64,000 bases of DNA, taken from positions 104,288,048 to 104,352,047 of the forward strand of contig NC_135500.1 of NCBI RefSeq assembly GCF_052857255.1, read 5' to 3'. The notes below the pieces were generated by a model. That model ran no database searches and was not told where the DNA came from. It worked only from the letters and a program-made list of their open reading frames with translations. Both the position numbers and the translations under genes were made by a program. Shown piece after piece: positions 62,331 to 64,000 of this stretch (positions within the stretch are counted from its first letter, which is position 1; every line of letters begins with the position of its first letter). The stretch comes from Amblyomma americanum. Lineage: Eukaryota > Arthropoda > Arachnida > Ixodida > Ixodidae.

Positions 62331-63539
62331 GTACAGCTTCACTGTAAGTATAACTATGAGACATCATTCCAGTGTACAGAAGCACACGGACAAAGAGAGT
62401 AGGCACGAGAGCCAACTAGCCCAACTCTCTATGATTCACCCTAAGTATTTCTCTCGCCGGCATGTCAAAAGTATTTGCAAATGAGAATGAAGAGTAGAGC
62501 CCAGATATGCGAAGTGAACACTGCAATCACACTGTGTTTTTGACAGCCTGCAATAATTAGAGTGCTCAATGAAAAATGATTAATCGAGCCGTTTTACGCA
62601 GAAAAGGGAGATTATTTTTAGACAGTGAAAAGTGGTGCTTCGACAAACACGTGCATCACTACCGCGAAATAAAGCCCTGTAATATGTTCAAAATATTACG
62701 CGCGACTAATGCTTTAATTTTAGATCCTGACAAACATATGTTTAAAGAGAGCAAATAACCACTTCGTGTTGCATCCCAAGAACAGCACGAGCTTATAAAC
62801 ACCGACATGGAACAGCTTTATTATTGTCGGTTAGCAACATTCTCCACAAAATAATGATCGTAGACCATTCTCGCATTTTAATTTTTTCATAAATCATTGC
62901 CTATGTAGCGAAAGATATTACCGGAAGTCCGACCTCGAATGAAATTTTCTGCTGAGAACGACGCCTCTCAATCCAGAAACGAACAAAACCTAAGAATATT
63001 GAATGAGCAAACTAAAAAAAACAACATAAAATTGAATCATTGTCGCAAAGCACATTATTCAAAGCGAACGTGGACCATTTTTCGATGACGTACACTCCAT
63101 ATGCGCTTCGAGTTCAGATATAGATTAGGACCTCCTTGTTTTTCACGGTATGCATTAATGAGCAGCCTTCCACGTACAGGAATAAAAAATCGCTGGTGGT
63201 TTAGCATTGACAAGCACGAAATATTGTGCGAAGCCACAATGAGACACCCAAATTTTGGGGACCACGCAAACATTTGGGATAAGCCAAACCAATTCTGAGG
63301 TTTCCCAACGTGGTTGAACTCAATTTTAATTTTCTGGTGAGTTGCGCGCCTATTTTGGGGGCGTCCCAAGTCGGTTCCGGGGTGGGTCCACACAATTTTT
63401 AAACTTGTGGGTGTGGGCCGCGCGAATTTTAGGGATAGGCTGAAATCATTTTTGTAGGCAGGCTAATTCCAATTTGAGATCAGGTGAAGCCTCTCTTTCA
63501 CCCGAGCACACCCTCATTACCGGCTGTCAAATTCGTGAA
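62331..63539. other. No gene recognised; diffuse CCAATTTTGGG-like motifs
   Basis: 62370-62440 contains ACAGAAGCACACGGACAAAG, reminiscent of the termini of the Penelope-like element near 48790 (ACACAAGGACGGAACAAAC), but too short to assign. From 63250 to 63430 motifs such as CCAAATTTTGGGG, CCAATTCTGAGG and CTATTTTGGGGG recur irregularly. Confidence 0.4.
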
Positions 63540-63785
63540 AGGTCACTACAAGGAAAAATGTTTCGGTGGTGCATGCCGAATTAGCAACCCACCATTCAAT
63601 TTTCGTCGATTTAATCCGGTCACTGTAAGGTGAAATTTCTATGGTCCGTGCCACATTTGACCATGGGCCACAGTGGAGACGTGCCTACTACCTTTCAGAA
63701 AAGCACCCTTCATATTTCGTCGATTTTGGCCGACCTGATTAAAGTAAAGATTCGAGTAGTCGATACCATATTTGAGCATGGATCA
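63540..63785. repeat. Two degenerate tandem units (~120 bp)
   Basis: CAATTTTCGTCGATTTAATCCGGTC (split: TTTCGTCGATTT at about 63600) and ATATTTCGTCGATTTTGGCCG at about 63713 begin similar blocks, each followed by a GATACC/GTGCCACATTTGA-type stretch and CATGG. Weak but repeated order suggests an old tandem repeat. Confidence 0.5.
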
Positions 63786-64000
63786 TGCGTTAATTGACAT
63801 GGAGGGCAATGTTATTAGCAATATGGATGAGATAGTTAAAGTAGCCGAAAGGTTCTACACAAATCTTTACAGCAGCCAATGAAATCGGAACGTTAATGAA
63901 GTGACAGTAGCGCACAGCAATGCGTGATCCCGCCGGTAACGAAAGAGGAAGTAAAGAAAGCCTTAGGAGCAATGCAGAGGGAAAAAGCAGCTGGTGACAA
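63786..64000 (+). pseudogene. RTE LINE fragment running off the right edge
   Basis: Matches 9598-9790 of RTE copy A: the frame around GNVISNMDEIVKVAERFYTN followed by an RT linker region with PPVTKEEVKKALGAM. Contains a stop (TGA) after LYSSQ and small indels. Left edge is at about GGAGGGCAATG. The rest lies outside the window. Confidence 0.88.

Overview
This window looks like transposon-dense, non-genic nuclear DNA from a hard tick (Ixodidae). The evidence is the mix of repeats: tRNA-derived SINEs with an A box and B box, RTE-clade LINEs ending in GAT repeats, an I-type LINE with a C-terminal RNase H and a CCCAACACAAC-type 3' end, Penelope-like elements with GIY-YIG domains, Ty3/gypsy elements and kilobase-long GATA arrays. 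The tick assignment is inference from remembered family resemblance and was not tested by a search. I found no convincing host gene, no true tRNA or rRNA gene and no CRISPR array.

Layout. 1-8.1 kb: a gypsy integrase scrap, a decayed CR1/L2-like LINE (1388-3610), a dispersed repeat split by a SINE (4071-4990), and a gypsy pol remnant split by a LINE 3' fragment (5265-7720). 7.5-27.4 kb: two tandem copies of a ~6.5 kb unit (7521-20923 and 20925-27445). Each holds an inverted gypsy end, a gypsy RT region interrupted by a 5'-truncated RTE, a GATA array, and a short reverse-strand retroposon end. A second, much better preserved Ty3/gypsy element (Gypsy-B, 13714-19750) sits inside the GATA array of the first copy only. 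The host gypsy resumes at about 27546 with integrase and LTR.

29-38 kb: a CR1-type LINE end with a TTTA tail, several SINEs, a foldback element, a Penelope-like element (33040-34790), a 312-bp tandem pair and a degenerate ~165-bp satellite. 38.6-44.5 kb: a full-length but disabled I-type LINE with a perfect 15-bp target-site duplication. 45-64 kb: an RTE fragment, a second Penelope-like element, the second copy of the 4-kb repeat, an RNase H-bearing LINE end, two foldback/MITE elements, a nearly full-length RTE (54487-57550) inside another dispersed repeat, a TA-flanked MITE (61288-61526) and an RTE fragment running off the right edge.

How the parts relate. The genes here are retrotransposon polyproteins and do not form a host pathway. 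The most informative points are: (a) a textbook -1 frameshift signal joining gag and pol in Gypsy-B; (b) tRNA-type A and B boxes at correct spacing at the very 5' end of the TSD-bounded RTE; (c) a snap-back palindrome at the 5' junction of the truncated RTE; (d) several nested insertions whose empty sites can be read from paralogous copies in the same window, giving a relative history.
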